Source: Acinetobacter sp. | Lineage (GTDB): Bacteria > Pseudomonadota > Gammaproteobacteria > Pseudomonadales > Moraxellaceae | Length of the DNA: 38,057 nucleotides | NCBI GenBank assembly: GCA_008017315.1 | Contig: SSHE01000113.1 | Span: 1-38,057 of the forward strand | Reading direction: 5' to 3' | Shown: in pieces, positions 25,796 to 34,280 of the stretch | How positions within the stretch are numbered: position 1 is the stretch's first letter | Layout: each line of letters begins with the position of its first letter | Notes under the pieces: generated by a model | Told to the model about the DNA's origin: nothing | Database searches by the model: none | Seen by the model: the letters and a program-made list of their open reading frames with translations, nothing else | Translations under genes and position numbers: made by a program

Positions 25796-26590
25796 ATGAT
25801 GGCACTGCGGTATATGACAAAGATGATGAAAAAGAAAACCGTAAAATCCACAACAACAAGACGCTTTTATTTTGGCAAGAAAGCATTATTTTTGTTCATC
25901 GGTATGTTGTTCGTAGGATTGCTGGCAATGGGGTATGTATTGTTTCCTCGTGTGGTACAGCCGCCACACATTTCTGATTATGCTATCCATGGTTTTGATG
26001 TTTCGCATCACCAAGGGGACATTGCATGGCGAAAAATAGATCAAAAGCACTATGCTTTTGTGTTTATTAAGGCGACCGAGGGTGGTGATTATCAAGATCC
26101 AAAATTTCAGATGAACTGGCTCAATGCTCGAGAAGTTGGCTTGAAAGTGGGGGCTTACCATTTTTTTAGAAATTGTAAAACTGGTGCAGAACAGGCAGAA
26201 AATTATATTCGGACTGTGCCGAAAAAACATGATAGTTTGCCGCCTGTGATGGATTTGGAATTTCAGTGGACATGCCCAGAGGTTACTGCTGAGCAGTTAC
26301 AGCAAGAAATTACCATTATGGCACAACGTTTGGAACAGCATTATGAACGCAAGCCAATTTTTTATACCACCCCAAAGTATTATCAAGCGTATATTCAAGC
26401 CAAACTAGGACATTATCCGCTTTGGATACAGGACACAAAAAAGATGCCTGTTCGCTGGGATAAACGTCCATGGTTATTTTGGCAATATTCTCATACAGGG
26501 AAAATGGCAGGTGTGGCGACTGTGGTCGATTTGAATGTGTTTCGGGGCAGTCGGCAGCAGTTTATGGATTTTAGTATGCCCAAATATTAG
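25796..26590 (+). CDS. Membrane-anchored GH25 muramidase
   Basis: The 264-residue protein has a basic N-terminus and one membrane segment (about 29-50, LFLFIGMLFVGLLAMGYVLF), then a GH25 lysozyme domain. The catalytic residues are visible: Asp68 (HGFDVSHHQG), Asp153 and Glu155 (PPVMDLEFQW). Also present are AFVFIKATEGGDYQDPKF, VGAYHFFRNCKTG, IFYTTPKYYQ and WLFWQYSHTG, the normal order of the family. It should sit in the inner membrane facing the periplasm and cleave the glycan backbone. Several starts are possible (25796, 25799, 25814, 25823); none has a strong ribosome binding site. It is divergent from the collagen-like lipoprotein gene and followed by a bidirectional terminator. Confidence 0.9.
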   Translation: MMALRYMTKMMKKKTVKSTTTRRFYFGKKALFLFIGMLFVGLLAMGYVLFPRVVQPPHISDYAIHGFDVSHHQGDIAWRKIDQKHYAFVFIKATEGGDYQDPKFQMNWLNAREVGLKVGAYHFFRNCKTGAEQAENYIRTVPKKHDSLPPVMDLEFQWTCPEVTAEQLQQEITIMAQRLEQHYERKPIFYTTPKYYQAYIQAKLGHYPLWIQDTKKMPVRWDKRPWLFWQYSHTGKMAGVATVVDLNVFRGSRQQFMDFSMPKY

Positions 26591-26630
26591 GAACGTGTGA
26601 GGAACGATGAATCAAAGTGACGTTTAGAAA

Positions 26631-26660
26631 GATTTTTCATCATACAGATGATGAAAAATC
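26631..26660. terminator. Bidirectional terminator between the GH25 and ATPase genes
   Basis: A perfect 13-bp stem GATTTTTCATCAT / ATGATGAAAAATC with a 4-nt ACAG loop lies between convergent genes, 40 bp past the GH25 stop and 4 bp from the ATPase stop. Confidence 0.75.
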
Positions 26661-26664
26661 AATG

Positions 26665-28041
26665 CTATAGGTCGTGGTTTGCTTGTTTCTGGATGTGGGT
26701 CAATAAAAGCTGACGTTCTTGTTCGTTAAGCTGTTCGGTTAAAGTCAAAATGTCATCTAGTGGAGAAGTGCTGATGGATGCCACAGATGTTGATTCATGG
26801 GGAGAAGTTTCGGGGGAATGTGTGCTGAATAATTGTTGATACAGTATATCGAGTTGTTGTTGATGTGCAGTGAGCTGCGGTTTGATCAGATGTTGTTCGC
26901 TCAGTTGATAGCATTCTACATCGTCCAATTCATCCAAAATGTCATGTTGTGAGCTAGATACAATAAATTGTAGTAATGGAAAAGCCTTGTGCAGATGAGG
27001 CAGGATATAGGGGCGGTGCTTGCTATCAAGCTGGGTATCAATATCATCAATGAGTACAATACCATCGGTTTCCAGACATGGGTATAGGCTTTGTGGATTG
27101 AGTAAGCAAACACGGCGGACAACATCACCTACTAGAGCCAACCAGGTGCGATAGGACAAGGACAATTGCATAAATGGCATGGCTTGCCCTTGATAATTGA
27201 CCATCAATTGTAATTGTGGTTGAAATTCAATCCAAATATCTTGTATGTCTGGCAAGACATGCTGAATGGCCGTGCGTAAGCTGTTCATACAACGTTGTGC
27301 CGATAGGCGATGTGCCTGTTCTAATTGTGAAAATACATCATCAAGTTGTTCTTGGGTGTGGAAGCGTGTTTGTGGGTTGAAATACTCTCGTAGCAGCTGT
27401 GCCGATTGGGCATTTTCCAAATCATAGATTTCACGTAACCAGTCAAAAAATTTGGTAAAGGTGGTGAAATGGACTGGGCTCAAGTCGTATGCTTGATGTA
27501 CTGGACTGAGTGCCGAGGTGTTTTTTGCCTGTAGATTGGCTTCATTGACAAAACGCTGGGTCGGATAATAGGCAATACAAGGTAGGGCAAATTGTGGATC
27601 TTGTTCGAGCTGTTTTTGATAACGTGGTACTAACAAATCCAAATCAGCCGTTTCGACCCGATTGACCCCGATGTGACTATTTGTGGTTTTAATTTTACGG
27701 ATTTTCCATGTACATTGTTGTTCTGCATCGGCTGCTGCATGTTGGTCATTGCTCACTGTACCCAGTTCGGCAGGATGTGAGATAGTGATGCTCATGGTTG
27801 CCTGTCCAGCATTGATTCGCATATCCGCATCAGAGATGACAATCCCTGCACTGCGTATATCTTTCAAACGTGCGGTAAACCAGCTTAGACCATGAAAGAG
27901 ATGTTTGAGTAGGGCAGTTTTACCTGATTGTTGTTCACCCAAAAATACCGTGATGGGTTGAGTTGCCTGTGCCGATGCAAAATCAATTTTGATGGTTTTA
28001 AAAAGTTGAATCTGTCTAAGTTCAAGGCTGTGTAATCGCAT
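26665..28041 (-). CDS. Divergent SMC/ABC-type ATPase (COG3950/PtuA-like)
   Basis: This 458-residue ATPase has the order seen in COG3950-like proteins. Walker A is GEQQSGKT (35-42), then YYPTQRFVNE, the family-typical FTKFFDWLREIYDLEN (196-210), an ABC-signature region QLSLSYRTWLALVGD (292-306), Walker B GIVLIDDID (327-335) and a terminal SSSQHD (362-367). Three key sites differ from the usual form: the signature lacks the SGG core, the Walker B Glu is Asp333, and the H-loop His is displaced. Binding of ATP is likely, but efficient hydrolysis is doubtful. There is no TOPRIM or HNH domain. It follows an SF1 helicase gene by 23 bp and probably works with it. The role, DNA repair or defence, is inference. 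Confidence 0.8.
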   Translation of the reverse strand: MRLHSLELRQIQLFKTIKIDFASAQATQPITVFLGEQQSGKTALLKHLFHGLSWFTARLKDIRSAGIVISDADMRINAGQATMSITISHPAELGTVSNDQHAAADAEQQCTWKIRKIKTTNSHIGVNRVETADLDLLVPRYQKQLEQDPQFALPCIAYYPTQRFVNEANLQAKNTSALSPVHQAYDLSPVHFTTFTKFFDWLREIYDLENAQSAQLLREYFNPQTRFHTQEQLDDVFSQLEQAHRLSAQRCMNSLRTAIQHVLPDIQDIWIEFQPQLQLMVNYQGQAMPFMQLSLSYRTWLALVGDVVRRVCLLNPQSLYPCLETDGIVLIDDIDTQLDSKHRPYILPHLHKAFPLLQFIVSSSQHDILDELDDVECYQLSEQHLIKPQLTAHQQQLDILYQQLFSTHSPETSPHESTSVASISTSPLDDILTLTEQLNEQERQLLLTHIQKQANHDL

Positions 28042-28064
28042 TGCTACCGTCCATTGTCAAAGGT

Positions 28065-29546
28065 TTACACGGGTTTCTTTTGTTGATAGTGACGTTTCAG
28101 TTGTTGCAGTAAGTCAAAAATGTGATGCGTGTTTAGACTGAGTTTAGCACGAGTACAGGCAACATACAGTAGGCGTAATTCTTCTGGACTGATTTTATGG
28201 TCAAGTTTGTTGAGGGTAAATTGATAATCATCTTCTAAGTGTACCCGATTCCATTCCAATCCTTTGGCTTTGTGTGCGGTGGAAATCACATAATCTGCCT
28301 GTTCAATCGGGGTAATTTTTTCCAGTGCTTGTTTGAGTGGAGTTGTGCCATGTTCGTCCACCAATTTGACCAACGGTTTAATGTCGCTGCCGTCGTTGGT
28401 TTCACAATATTCATGCACGTCATGCCATGAGTTGAACCAAGCCAGTTCGGGGACATCGGTGACACGCTTGCCTTGCTTAAGTGCTGTGGCTGCATCAATA
28501 AAACGGCTTAAACGGGCATGGTCGGCTTGCAGGCTGACTTTATCGCCCTGAATTAAGCCACTAAGTAATAATTCCATCGCACGGGCATTGGTGCGGCATA
28601 GAATCGCATCTCGCATTTTGGTATGTGGTTTATTGACGACTTTGGATGGGATATTTTCAAAGCCATGTAAAGGCACAGTTTCCCCCAGTGCATAGAGGAG
28701 ATAATTGGCAACATTGGCGATTTCTTCACCAAAACGAAAGGATGTGGTCAGGCGACTTTCAGGCATGGGCAGTTGTTGCATAGCATTGACTGCACCACGC
28801 CATGCGTAAATTTGTTGATGGGCATCACCGACGTAAATCACTTGAGTATTTTTTTGCTTGAGTAAAATCCCCAGCATGAGTGGATCGGCATCTTGTGCTT
28901 CATCAAATAAAACATAATCGGCAGGAATGCTGGGTTCGGACAATGCCCAAAGTTTGAGATAAATATCATGTCCAATACCTGCTTGATGTTGTGGATGGAT
29001 AGAATCCAGCCAGCGTCGTTCCAGTGCAGGATAGAGGGCTTTTTGTAATTCTTCGGCATCATCAGGATGTAGCCAATCGGGAACTTGGATATGTCGAGGG
29101 GCTGGATATTGTGCATTGGTTGCACAAAAATGACTCACACCATTGGCCACTAGACTGCCTAGACGACTAGGCATGAGTAAGTATTTTTCATAACTTTTGC
29201 CCATCAGGCGGCGGAGGTTGATAGGTTCAAGCTGATACTCTTTGGCGAGGTAACTGGGGCTAAGGCGGGGTAAGCGTAATTTATCGGTAATGTTGCGAGG
29301 TACACTACGAAAGGCAAGCGAATGGAATGTCCGACAATCTACATTGTGATGAAAGCGATTTTGAGCTTGGCTGGCAATGGCTTTATTAAACGCCAAATAC
29401 ACGCCACGACGTTGTGGCATGGATTGACTAATCATCTGTAAGGTTGTGGTTTTACCTGTACCAGCATAGGCGACAATTTTAAACGAATGGCCCAGTCGTG
29501 CGGTATCAATGGCAATCGCTTGCTCTTTGGTGGCGTGCATCATCAT
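28065..29546 (-). CDS. Compact UvrD-like SF1 helicase (FBH1-like)
   Basis: This 493-residue protein has a full superfamily-1 motif set: I AYAGTGKTTTL (AGTGKT 28-33), Ia YLAFNKAIASQA, then CRTFHSLAFR, II VLFDEAQD (DEAQD 215-219), III GDAHQQIYAWRGA (240-252), IV LTTSFRFGEEIANV, V STAHKAKGLEW and VI LLYVACTRAK (459-468). It is much shorter than UvrD or Rep (about 700 residues) and lacks their large inserts. The closest shape I recall is the FBH1-type core. It should unwind DNA using ATP. Three ATG codons in a row (29546, 29543, 29540) compete. AGAGGG, contributed by a palindromic repeat, lies 5-11 nt upstream. It is followed 23 bp later by the divergent ATPase. Confidence 0.88.
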   Translation of the reverse strand: MMMHATKEQAIAIDTARLGHSFKIVAYAGTGKTTTLQMISQSMPQRRGVYLAFNKAIASQAQNRFHHNVDCRTFHSLAFRSVPRNITDKLRLPRLSPSYLAKEYQLEPINLRRLMGKSYEKYLLMPSRLGSLVANGVSHFCATNAQYPAPRHIQVPDWLHPDDAEELQKALYPALERRWLDSIHPQHQAGIGHDIYLKLWALSEPSIPADYVLFDEAQDADPLMLGILLKQKNTQVIYVGDAHQQIYAWRGAVNAMQQLPMPESRLTTSFRFGEEIANVANYLLYALGETVPLHGFENIPSKVVNKPHTKMRDAILCRTNARAMELLLSGLIQGDKVSLQADHARLSRFIDAATALKQGKRVTDVPELAWFNSWHDVHEYCETNDGSDIKPLVKLVDEHGTTPLKQALEKITPIEQADYVISTAHKAKGLEWNRVHLEDDYQFTLNKLDHKISPEELRLLYVACTRAKLSLNTHHIFDLLQQLKRHYQQKKPV

Positions 29547-29548
29547 AT

Positions 29549-29584
29549 AGTCCCTCTTTGGGAAAGAGGGATTTAGGGAGATTT
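29549..29584. repeat. Dispersed palindromic repeat, copy 1 (hisIE / helicase junction)
   Basis: TCCCTCTTT (29551-29559), a 3-nt loop and AAAGAGGGA (29563-29571) form a perfect 9-bp stem, followed by TTTAGGGAGATTT. The same architecture occurs at 34281-34315. On the minus strand this copy supplies the hisIE stop codon with its last codons (SKSP) and the AGAGGG in front of the helicase start. Confidence 0.85.
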
Positions 29585-30340
29585 GCTACGATTGGCTTTT
29601 TCAACCAATCCTGATAAGCCTTGTCGGCGTGCTAACTCATCCAGTACGACGTGGGGGCTAAGGTCAAAGTAACCGAGCATGATGATGCTATGAAACCATA
29701 AATCCGCCGTTTCATAAATCAAATCATTTTTTAATTCGTCGCTAGACTTGGCGGCAAAATCTTTGGCGGCAATAATGGTTTCGATATTTTCTTCACCGAC
29801 TTTTTCCAAAATTTTATTTAAGCCTTTTTTATACAAACTGGCGACATAGGATTGGTCGGCATCAGCAGCTTTACGTTGCTGCATGAGTTGTCCTAAGTGA
29901 GTGAGAATATCGACATGTTCGGCGGTATCCAACGTTGAAGTGGGAGCATGAGCGTGTTCGCCATAAATCGCTGTGGGGTCTTTCAGTTGTGCATCGACAA
30001 TTTCCCAGCCATTTGCTGTGAGTGTGCGATAAAAGCAGGATTCACGCCCTGTATGGCAGGCAATGCCACCATGTTGCTCAATTTGCAGGATAATGACATC
30101 GGCATCACAGTCTAAGCGGATGTCATGTACGGTCTGGAAATGCCCTGATTCTTCACCTTTATGCCAGAGTTTTTGTCGAGAACGAGAATAATAGACCGCT
30201 TGTTTCTTTTCTGCCGTGAGCTGTAAGGCTTCACGATTCATCCATGCCACCATGAGGACACGACCAGTTTGATGATGTTGGGCAATGGCAGGAATTAAAC
30301 CGTTGCGATCAAATTTGACTTCATCTAACCAGTTTGACAT
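29573..30340 (-). CDS. hisIE: Bifunctional phosphoribosyl-AMP cyclohydrolase / phosphoribosyl-ATP pyrophosphatase
   Basis: HisIE performs the second and third steps of histidine synthesis. I place the start at 30340 ([14 protein letters not shown]; 255 residues), where the HisI domain begins; a frame open to 30406 adds 22 unrelated residues. The cyclohydrolase domain (1-110) has RLDCDADVI (Asp77, Asp79, Asp81 metal site) and [13 protein letters not shown] (zinc Cys95 and Cys102). The HisE domain (about 150-250) has [22 protein letters not shown] and the helical [17 protein letters not shown]. The last residues and the stop codon come from a palindromic repeat. Other his genes are absent, and the flanking genes are unrelated, so regulation with the main his genes is unclear. 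Confidence 0.97.
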   Translation of the reverse strand: MSNWLDEVKFDRNGLIPAIAQHHQTGRVLMVAWMNREALQLTAEKKQAVYYSRSRQKLWHKGEESGHFQTVHDIRLDCDADVIILQIEQHGGIACHTGRESCFYRTLTANGWEIVDAQLKDPTAIYGEHAHAPTSTLDTAEHVDILTHLGQLMQQRKAADADQSYVASLYKKGLNKILEKVGEENIETIIAAKDFAAKSSDELKNDLIYETADLWFHSIIMLGYFDLSPHVVLDELARRQGLSGLVEKANRSKSP

Positions 30341-30409
30341 GTGTATTTGTCCATCAAGTGAAAGGTGTTTAGTGTAGCGTGTAATTGGTTTTTTTGCACA
30401 TCGCAATTC

Positions 30410-30438
30410 ATCCTACTCCATACGGGTTGGAGCAGGAT
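30410..30438. repeat. Imperfect hairpin between wzi and hisIE
   Basis: ATCCTACTCCA (30410-30420) pairs with TGGAGCAGGAT (30428-30438) with a single mismatch and a 7-nt loop. There is no T-run on either side, so it may be a repeat element or a processing/stability hairpin rather than a terminator. Confidence 0.5.
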
Positions 30439-30455
30439 TGGCGGCAATGCCCAAA

Positions 30456-31898
30456 TTAAAACTTGATTGCTTTTAGGTCTAAAGGAAATTCGACTCCGAC
30501 GGCGAGTCCATGATCCTTGCCATTTAAGTCGGAATCACTAAACCAACCACTGAATTTTAAGGGGATATTAGGTTGAATGTAGTGTGTCCATGTCACATCT
30601 AGCCCTTTGAGCGTGTCTTGTGTAGGAAAAGCATGGTTGGTTGTCACATTAGACTGATTCACTTTGGCATACAATATGCGTCCACTTAGACGATTTATCG
30701 TATCAATACGAATATCACCGCCTGTGGATAGCATTTCACCATCACCGCCCATGGCATGTGCCAATGGAAAGCCCTGCTGATAAAAACCATCGGCATAAAG
30801 AAGGTGGTTATATGAGAACCCTAGTGCTTGACTATTGGTACGGGTATCTGCCCATTCCGCATACAGTTGATATGGCATATTACGATAGTGTGATGAAAAA
30901 TCCACTCCAGCGAGATACATTTTCTTGGCAGGTAAGCCGCCTGCTTCATCTTCACCAATGCTTTGTGCATAGACACGTGCAGGAATATTCAGTAGTGAAT
31001 TGAGTTGTAGGCTAAAATCTATTCCTGCCAGTTGATTGGATAGCTCAAGTGAGCTTTCATGGACATTATCTTTATTGCCCAAGATGGCATCTTTAAGCGA
31101 GCTTAAACTTTCGGGACGACCTTGACCGCCCCATTGCAACATACGTGATGCACCAAGTTCGAGTGATGCAAATGGTCGAGCGGTTACACGCAATCCGATA
31201 AGTTTTGTATCTGGAATTGCGGCGTAATCTTGTAACTGACCAGCAAAGGCTTGATATTGCCATTCACCTATCCACGATAACCATTTCGTTTCAAAGGCAT
31301 GTTGTACATCACGCTGAACAGTTACACCATAGACTGGGCGGCTAGCATCGCCACGAATCAGACTACCATCATGAGCTGCACCCCACCATGTCGGGATTTG
31401 CCCAGCAATCAACCATTGATTCCACACTTTTCCAGCGACGTAAGAACCTTCAAGATTGACTTTATCATCGGTCATCAGAGGATCTTTTTCGGCATTGAGC
31501 TGTAATCTGGCATCCCAATGCTCATTGCCAAGATTGAATTGTAGCGATGCCTGATGACGGGCGTTTTCTGTGTCGGCAAAGGCTTGTGGTAAGGTTGGAT
31601 CATCCGTTGAGGCAAAGAGACCTGCTCTAAGCGTCTGATTCTCTGCTTTAAGTTGATTCAGAATAGCATTGACCACTTTTTGCTGTGTGGCGTTTTGGAT
31701 ATTGGCTTGTGCCAATGCACGCTGTACGTCATTGCCACTTAACGGCCATGTTGAGGTACTCAGCTCAATCACACCCTGTTGATTGAGCCAGTTTAAATCG
31801 GTGCGTAAATCCTGATGATTTAACAAAATCCCTTGGGCAAAACTGAGTGAGCTTAGAGTACAGCCGATGCACAAGAGTGCAGTCATTTTTAAAGACAT
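30456..31898 (-). CDS. Capsule assembly Wzi-family outer-membrane protein
   Basis: I place the start at 31898 (MSLKMTALLCIGC; 480 residues), which leaves a compact signal peptide ending LSFA; an ATG at 31913 adds five residues. The mature protein has an N-terminal helical part (HQDLRTDLNWLNQQG, about 35-90) and then a long series of alternating beta strands, including AGQIPTWWGAAHDGSL and LGASRMLQWGGQGRP, which are Wzi signatures. It ends in Phe (DLKAIKF), as expected for a BAM-inserted barrel. Wzi helps attach or organise capsular polysaccharide at the cell surface. It lies outside any capsule locus, 30 bp after ubiB in the same direction. Confidence 0.85.
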   Translation of the reverse strand: MSLKMTALLCIGCTLSSLSFAQGILLNHQDLRTDLNWLNQQGVIELSTSTWPLSGNDVQRALAQANIQNATQQKVVNAILNQLKAENQTLRAGLFASTDDPTLPQAFADTENARHQASLQFNLGNEHWDARLQLNAEKDPLMTDDKVNLEGSYVAGKVWNQWLIAGQIPTWWGAAHDGSLIRGDASRPVYGVTVQRDVQHAFETKWLSWIGEWQYQAFAGQLQDYAAIPDTKLIGLRVTARPFASLELGASRMLQWGGQGRPESLSSLKDAILGNKDNVHESSLELSNQLAGIDFSLQLNSLLNIPARVYAQSIGEDEAGGLPAKKMYLAGVDFSSHYRNMPYQLYAEWADTRTNSQALGFSYNHLLYADGFYQQGFPLAHAMGGDGEMLSTGGDIRIDTINRLSGRILYAKVNQSNVTTNHAFPTQDTLKGLDVTWTHYIQPNIPLKFSGWFSDSDLNGKDHGLAVGVEFPLDLKAIKF

Positions 31899-31928
31899 GA
31901 ATGGTGATCCCATATTTAAAAAATCAAA

Positions 31929-33548
31929 TTATTTCGCCAATCGCCAAATACTGATGAAAACACTTAACACAATCAGAATAATGGAGACAAACCATGGGCT
32001 AATGATGGCAATACTCAGCAGAATCACCAAACTACTGCCAAATAGCCAATTGCGACGCTGCTGATGGGACATTTCCAAGCGTAAATTTTGGATTTCACGT
32101 AACTGTCGATCGTGCCACGTGGCTTGGTTGCGTAATCCATTGAGACTATCAATTAACATGCTTGGAATATCCTGTGCACCGAGCAGTAAATCAGGAATCT
32201 GTTGCCCCAACTCCTTAAAGTTTTGTACAGGATTCATTTGCTGTTTAACCCATTCGGTTAAGATTGGTTTGGCCAGTTTCCAAATATCCAGTTGTGGATA
32301 GAGTTCTGTGCCTAGACCTTCGACATGGACGAGGGTTTTGAGTAATAGCATCAGTTGCGGTGGAATTTCCAGATGAAAACGTCGAGCAATATCCATCACC
32401 TGCAATAAAATCCCAGCAAAATCCAATTCACTCATCGGCTTGGACACCATTGGCCCGACGGTGCGACGCATTTCACGAGCAAGGGCATCTTTGTCGGTAT
32501 CGGGGGGAATCCAGCCTGCCTGATGCACAATTTGAATCAGTTGCATAAAGTCACTGTTCATCACCGCCAGTAACATACGAGCGATGGTCATTTGGTCAGA
32601 TTTGGAAAGTTCTCCCATGATGGCACAATCCAACGCAATATAGCGTGGTTGCTGTGGATTGAGGGTTTCGACAAAGACATTACCAGGGTGCATATCGGCA
32701 TGGAAAAAATTATCCCGAAAGACTTGGGTAAAGAAAATGGTCAGTCCTTTTTCCGCCAAGTCGGCACGGTTCATGCCCAAACGGTCAAAGGTATCAAGGT
32801 CGGAAATCGGCACACCCGTAATGCGTTCGGCAACCATCACATCTTTGCTGTCCATATACACTTCAGGCACATACATCATGCTAGAGCCTGTGAAGTGGTG
32901 ACGCATACGACGGGTATTTTCCGCCTCAATGGTTAAATCCAGTTCATTGAGAATGATACTACGATAATCCTGAATAATTTCAGAGAGATGTAAAGCTCTT
33001 GCAGCTTCCAAACGTTGTTCTAACCAATCGCCAAGCCATTGTAAAATCTCAAAATCTTTGATGATTTGCTGGCGAATATCAGGTCGGGTGACTTTTACCA
33101 CCACTTCACGCCCATCATGTAGAGCCGCAGTGTGTACTTGAGCAATCGATGCGGCGGCTAAAGGTTTCTCATCAAATCGTGCAAATAAGGTATGAACATC
33201 GGCTTTGAACGCATCGCTGATGCGCGTTTTGGCAATCTCAACCTCAAAAGGTTTCACTTGGTCTTGTAATAAGGTGAGCTGGCTTAGAATTTCAGGTGGA
33301 ATCAAATCCCGACGGGTCGAGAGTAGTTGCCCCAGCTTAATCGCTAAAGGCCCCATATCTTCCAGTGCTTGTTTTAGTTTAAGCGGATTATTTTTTTCTT
33401 TTGAACCCCACGCCGCATGATGGTGACGAATCAGCTTTAAAATCGGTTTTGCTTTGCTGGGCAGTTCATCCGCAGGAATCAGAGTATCCAAACGATAATG
33501 TGCCGCAATTTTCCAAAGTTGCATAAGTCGAGAAAGATGCGGAACCAT
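31929..33548 (-). CDS. ubiB: Ubiquinone biosynthesis atypical kinase/ATPase UbiB
   Basis: UbiB is a membrane-bound ADCK/ABC1-type ATPase needed for coenzyme Q synthesis. The 539 residues show the KxGQ motif (IKLGQLLSTRRDLIP, 70-84), the Ala-rich loop AAASIAQVH (131-139) in place of a Gly-rich loop, VVKVTRPDI with the ATP-binding Lys, the catalytic HADMHPGNVF segment, and two C-terminal membrane helices ending near the C-terminus (WLFGSSLVILLSIAII and FVSIILIVLSVFISI). It follows ubiJ by 17 bp, in the ubiE-ubiJ-ubiB order known from E. coli. Confidence 0.97.
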   Translation of the reverse strand: MVPHLSRLMQLWKIAAHYRLDTLIPADELPSKAKPILKLIRHHHAAWGSKEKNNPLKLKQALEDMGPLAIKLGQLLSTRRDLIPPEILSQLTLLQDQVKPFEVEIAKTRISDAFKADVHTLFARFDEKPLAAASIAQVHTAALHDGREVVVKVTRPDIRQQIIKDFEILQWLGDWLEQRLEAARALHLSEIIQDYRSIILNELDLTIEAENTRRMRHHFTGSSMMYVPEVYMDSKDVMVAERITGVPISDLDTFDRLGMNRADLAEKGLTIFFTQVFRDNFFHADMHPGNVFVETLNPQQPRYIALDCAIMGELSKSDQMTIARMLLAVMNSDFMQLIQIVHQAGWIPPDTDKDALAREMRRTVGPMVSKPMSELDFAGILLQVMDIARRFHLEIPPQLMLLLKTLVHVEGLGTELYPQLDIWKLAKPILTEWVKQQMNPVQNFKELGQQIPDLLLGAQDIPSMLIDSLNGLRNQATWHDRQLREIQNLRLEMSHQQRRNWLFGSSLVILLSIAIISPWFVSIILIVLSVFISIWRLAK

Positions 33549-33565
33549 AAAACTTCATCCTGAAA

Positions 33566-34240
33566 TCATTGTTGAGCGTGTGGTGTTGTGAATTTTTGCA
33601 ACAGTTGTTTGGTTTTGGCTTCGGCACGTTCGATGTCTTGCTGTAATTGGCGAGTTTGCTGTTGTAAGGTGTCCATTTGCCAACGTGCGGCAAATAAACC
33701 CGAATCTTCTTTTAGACCATCGATCAGCATAAATTCGGCACTTTTGGCAGTGTGCAAAAATTGTTTGGGCAATTGCTGGATTTTACCGATTTCATGTGCC
33801 AATGTTGCCCCAAGCCACGGACTAAGATGGGCAGCCAAATCCAATTCAGCGTGTGCCATGATGGTTTTTAAGGCAAATAATAAATGATAATCGCCCTGTA
33901 AAGGAATATTCCCCAGCTCATCATCGGCACTGCTCAAAAGTTTGAATAAGGCAACCAAGTCACTGACATGCAAGGTTGCTGTAGCTGCTTGTACATAGGA
34001 TGGTTTTTCGTCAGGGCGTGGCTCAAAAATACTGGGCGGTGAGGATTGTCCCAAAGCTGTAGCCTCAAGACGCAACTTATTTTCATCAAAATACACATCC
34101 ACCGATAGGCGAGGTGAATCCATCACCACACGCAGCATTTGCCCTTGTAATGCGTTGAGTTTTAGGCGGCTAATCGCATCAAGGTCGATGATGCGATTGA
34201 GCAATGCTTCGGCTGCACCTAAGGCAAGAATTGACCACAT
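33566..34240 (-). CDS. ubiJ: Ubiquinone biosynthesis accessory factor (SCP2 domain)
   Basis: UbiJ binds hydrophobic ubiquinone intermediates through an SCP2 domain and joins the soluble Ubi complex. The 224-residue protein has a hydrophobic N-terminus (MWSILALGAAEALLNRII), an SCP2-like central part (about 25-120) and a C-terminal coiled-coil helix rich in Gln/Glu/Lys (LQQQTRQLQQDIERAEAKTK). Sequence conservation is low in this family, so the call leans on its place between ubiE and ubiB. The gap to ubiE (110 bp) contains a palindromic repeat. Confidence 0.85.
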   Translation of the reverse strand: MWSILALGAAEALLNRIIDLDAISRLKLNALQGQMLRVVMDSPRLSVDVYFDENKLRLEATALGQSSPPSIFEPRPDEKPSYVQAATATLHVSDLVALFKLLSSADDELGNIPLQGDYHLLFALKTIMAHAELDLAAHLSPWLGATLAHEIGKIQQLPKQFLHTAKSAEFMLIDGLKEDSGLFAARWQMDTLQQQTRQLQQDIERAEAKTKQLLQKFTTPHAQQ

Positions 34241-34280
34241 AAGTTCATACCAATCTCAAAAATATTTGATTCGTGGGAAA

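Noticed and set aside
26665..29546. Calling the pair Gabija or Septu
   Set aside because: The ATPase has no TOPRIM domain and no HNH gene is adjacent, so the known system names are not supported.
30341..30406. 22-residue N-terminal extension of HisIE
   Set aside because: The HisI domain begins right after Met at 30340; the extension is basic and unlike the family.
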